In this document: positions 63,014 to 64,000 of the stretch, piece after piece
Position numbering within the stretch: the stretch's first letter is position 1
Layout of the letters: every line of letters begins with the position of its first letter
DNA from: Alphaproteobacteria bacterium
GTDB lineage: Bacteria; Pseudomonadota; Alphaproteobacteria; RF32; CAG-239
Length of the DNA stretch: 64,000 bases
NCBI GenBank assembly: GCA_028706255.1
Contig: JAQWBS010000006.1
Coordinates: 33,413 to 97,412, forward strand
Direction: 5' to 3'
Made by a program: the position numbers and the translations under genes
Notes under the pieces: generated by a model
Told to the model about the DNA's origin: nothing
Database searches by the model: none
What the model saw: only the letters and a program-made list of their open reading frames with translations

Positions 63014-63742
63014 TCACTCTATGGTGCTAAATAACCTGTTCCAGCGAATAATTTTTGGCCAAGTCCATGGTTTATACCAAGCACCTTCATCATTATGTGA
63101 AAAGAACAAAACTCTTGCTCTGCCCACCAAATTTTCTAAAGGCACATTACCAACACTCTTACGGCTATCTTCAGAATTATCACGATTGTCGCCCATAACA
63201 AACAACATTCCTTGAGGAACAGTGATTTCAGCATAATTATCGACGAGTTCTTTATCTGAAACTTCCATAATTTTATGTGAACGACCTTCTGGGGTTGTTT
63301 CAATATATTGTTTATATCTCACCAAATTCCCTCTTGAATCACGATAAACATAATCTTCAATTTGGTTTCTCTCAACAATTTTTCCATTGATAAATAAACG
63401 TCCCTCAACGAGCTTAATTTTATCTCCCGGAAGTCCAATAACTCTCTTAATATAGTCAATTTTTTCATCTTTTGTTGGCTTAAACACAACAACATCACCT
63501 CTTTCTGGTGTGCTTTCCCAAACCTTACCATTGAAGAGAGGTAAACTCATTGGAAAAGAGTGTTTTGAATAACCATAGGTATATTTTGAAACAAAGAGAT
63601 AATCTCCAACATATAACGTTGGATACATGGAAGCCGACGGAATTTTGAAAGGTTCAAATAAAAACGTTCTAATCAAAATTGCAACAACTATTGCGTAAAC
63701 CACGGTTTTAATGGTGTCTAAAATGCTATCCTCTTGTTCCAT
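63014..63742 (-). CDS. lepB: Signal peptidase I
   Basis: 242 aa. One N-terminal membrane segment (residues ~10-28), catalytic Ser38 in PSASMYPTL, and catalytic Lys in DYIKRVIGLPGD (about residue 97), then box E-like GDNRDNSEDSR near residue 190. It cleaves signal peptides of exported proteins. It is the first gene of the lepB-rnc-era operon; the rnc start is 4 bp away. Confidence 0.96.
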   Translation of the reverse strand: MEQEDSILDTIKTVVYAIVVAILIRTFLFEPFKIPSASMYPTLYVGDYLFVSKYTYGYSKHSFPMSLPLFNGKVWESTPERGDVVVFKPTKDEKIDYIKRVIGLPGDKIKLVEGRLFINGKIVERNQIEDYVYRDSRGNLVRYKQYIETTPEGRSHKIMEVSDKELVDNYAEITVPQGMLFVMGDNRDNSEDSRKSVGNVPLENLVGRARVLFFSHNDEGAWYKPWTWPKIIRWNRLFSTIE

Positions 63743-63881
63743 AAGTATCTTCTCTCTTTTCTCTGAAATTTCAAAAAATTAATATAACAATAGTTCTTAT
63801 ATATCAAGAATAAATTTAAGTTAAGTTAACATTCAAAAATCGTTGCAATAAAAGTTTCATCTATTTGGGGTTTATTTTATC

Positions 63882-63908
63882 TTGCAAAAAAAAAAAAACG
63901 ATTATCAT
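63882..63908 (+). promoter_or_regulatory. Candidate promoter with A13 tract (second copy)
   Basis: TTGCAA (63882-63887), 13-base A tract (63886-63898) and TATCAT (63903-63908), 15-bp spacing, the same arrangement as at 3114-3140. The surrounding sequence, from GCAATAAAAGTTTCAT to GGTTGTATA, is also similar in both copies. Confidence 0.5.
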
Positions 63909-63954
63909 TGGTTGTATAAGGAGATTTTTTCTTATAACTACAAGGAGTCGTGTC

Positions 63955-64000
63955 ATGAAGAAGTCATATTTAATTTTTTTGGGAGCTTTTTTGCTCTTTT
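63955..64000 (+). CDS. Start of another Cys-rich secreted protein (3' end outside window)
   Basis: An ATG at 63955 after AAGGAGTCGTGTC encodes MKKSYLIFLGAFLLF, matching the signal peptide of the 3189 protein. Only 15 codons are in view. The family assignment rests on the near-identical start, leader and promoter. Confidence 0.75.
   Translation, partial: MKKSYLIFLGAFLLF

Overview
The window comes from an AT-rich alphaproteobacterium, most likely an uncultured, host- or gut-associated one. Evidence for the class is a ChpT-type histidine phosphotransferase next to a CheY-like receiver and a CheR, a FlaF-like protein beside flgF-flgG-flgA-flgH, HpnC/HpnD-like prenyltransferase relatives, DUF2125 beside plsC, an MJ0042/DUF3426 protein divergent from ftsEX, and a VirD4-type coupling protein. 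The assignment rests on family knowledge; no rRNA is present. The standard code is used, and most genes outside the repeat clusters and surface-protein islands are conserved housekeeping genes.

Layout. 1-2513: end of an unknown gene and a type IV coupling ATPase. 2514-3188: a mosaic of short palindromic repeats. 3189-4574: a secreted Cys-rich/beta-helix protein. 4641-8406 (minus): Nudix, MIF-like tautomerase, CheR, CheY-like receiver, ChpT and a periplasmic protein. 8563-11624: trmFO and two degenerate squalene/phytoene-synthase relatives. 11698-11949: the same repeat mosaic, inverted. 12007-18668: TPR lipoprotein, type-4 uracil-DNA glycosylase, two related periplasmic proteins, a soluble lytic transglycosylase and a membrane protein. 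18852-19110: a third repeat mosaic. 19186-24808: M23 peptidase, tRNA-Asp, two lipoproteins, an AsmA-like protein and a large cytosolic unknown. 24982-30704: pgk, gap, nitroreductase, an unknown, a lipoprotein and argS. 30751-36976: paired periplasmic unknowns, the MJ0042 protein, ftsE-ftsX-ydcF-plsC-DUF2125. 36948-38743: rsmD, rluB and tadA. 38873-40359: a frameshifted Cys-rich paralogue. 40436-47094 (minus): pheST, rplT-rpmI, an EF-hand protein, lolD-lolC/E. 47164-50328: a COG3014-LpoB-CsgG-like operon. 50455-51874: a truncated and an intact Cys-rich/beta-helix paralogue. 52004-55986: FlaF-like duplication, flgH-flgA-flgG-flgF. 56167-58061: three diverged tandem paralogues of unknown function. 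58131-61378: a Mla lipid-transport operon. 61458-63742: lepB-rnc-era. 63955 to the end: start of another Cys-rich paralogue.

The most unusual material is the scattered secreted Cys-rich family (copies at 3189, 38873, 51233 and 63955, remnant at 50455). Two copies have an uninterrupted A13 tract just after a TTGCAA box at a short spacing from a -10-like hexamer, which suggests slippage-controlled expression. One copy is frameshifted after the signal peptide and one lacks its signal-peptide end. The second notable feature is a composite of palindromic repeats found three times with the same unit order, once inverted. No CRISPR array, transposase, integrase or complete mobile element was seen.
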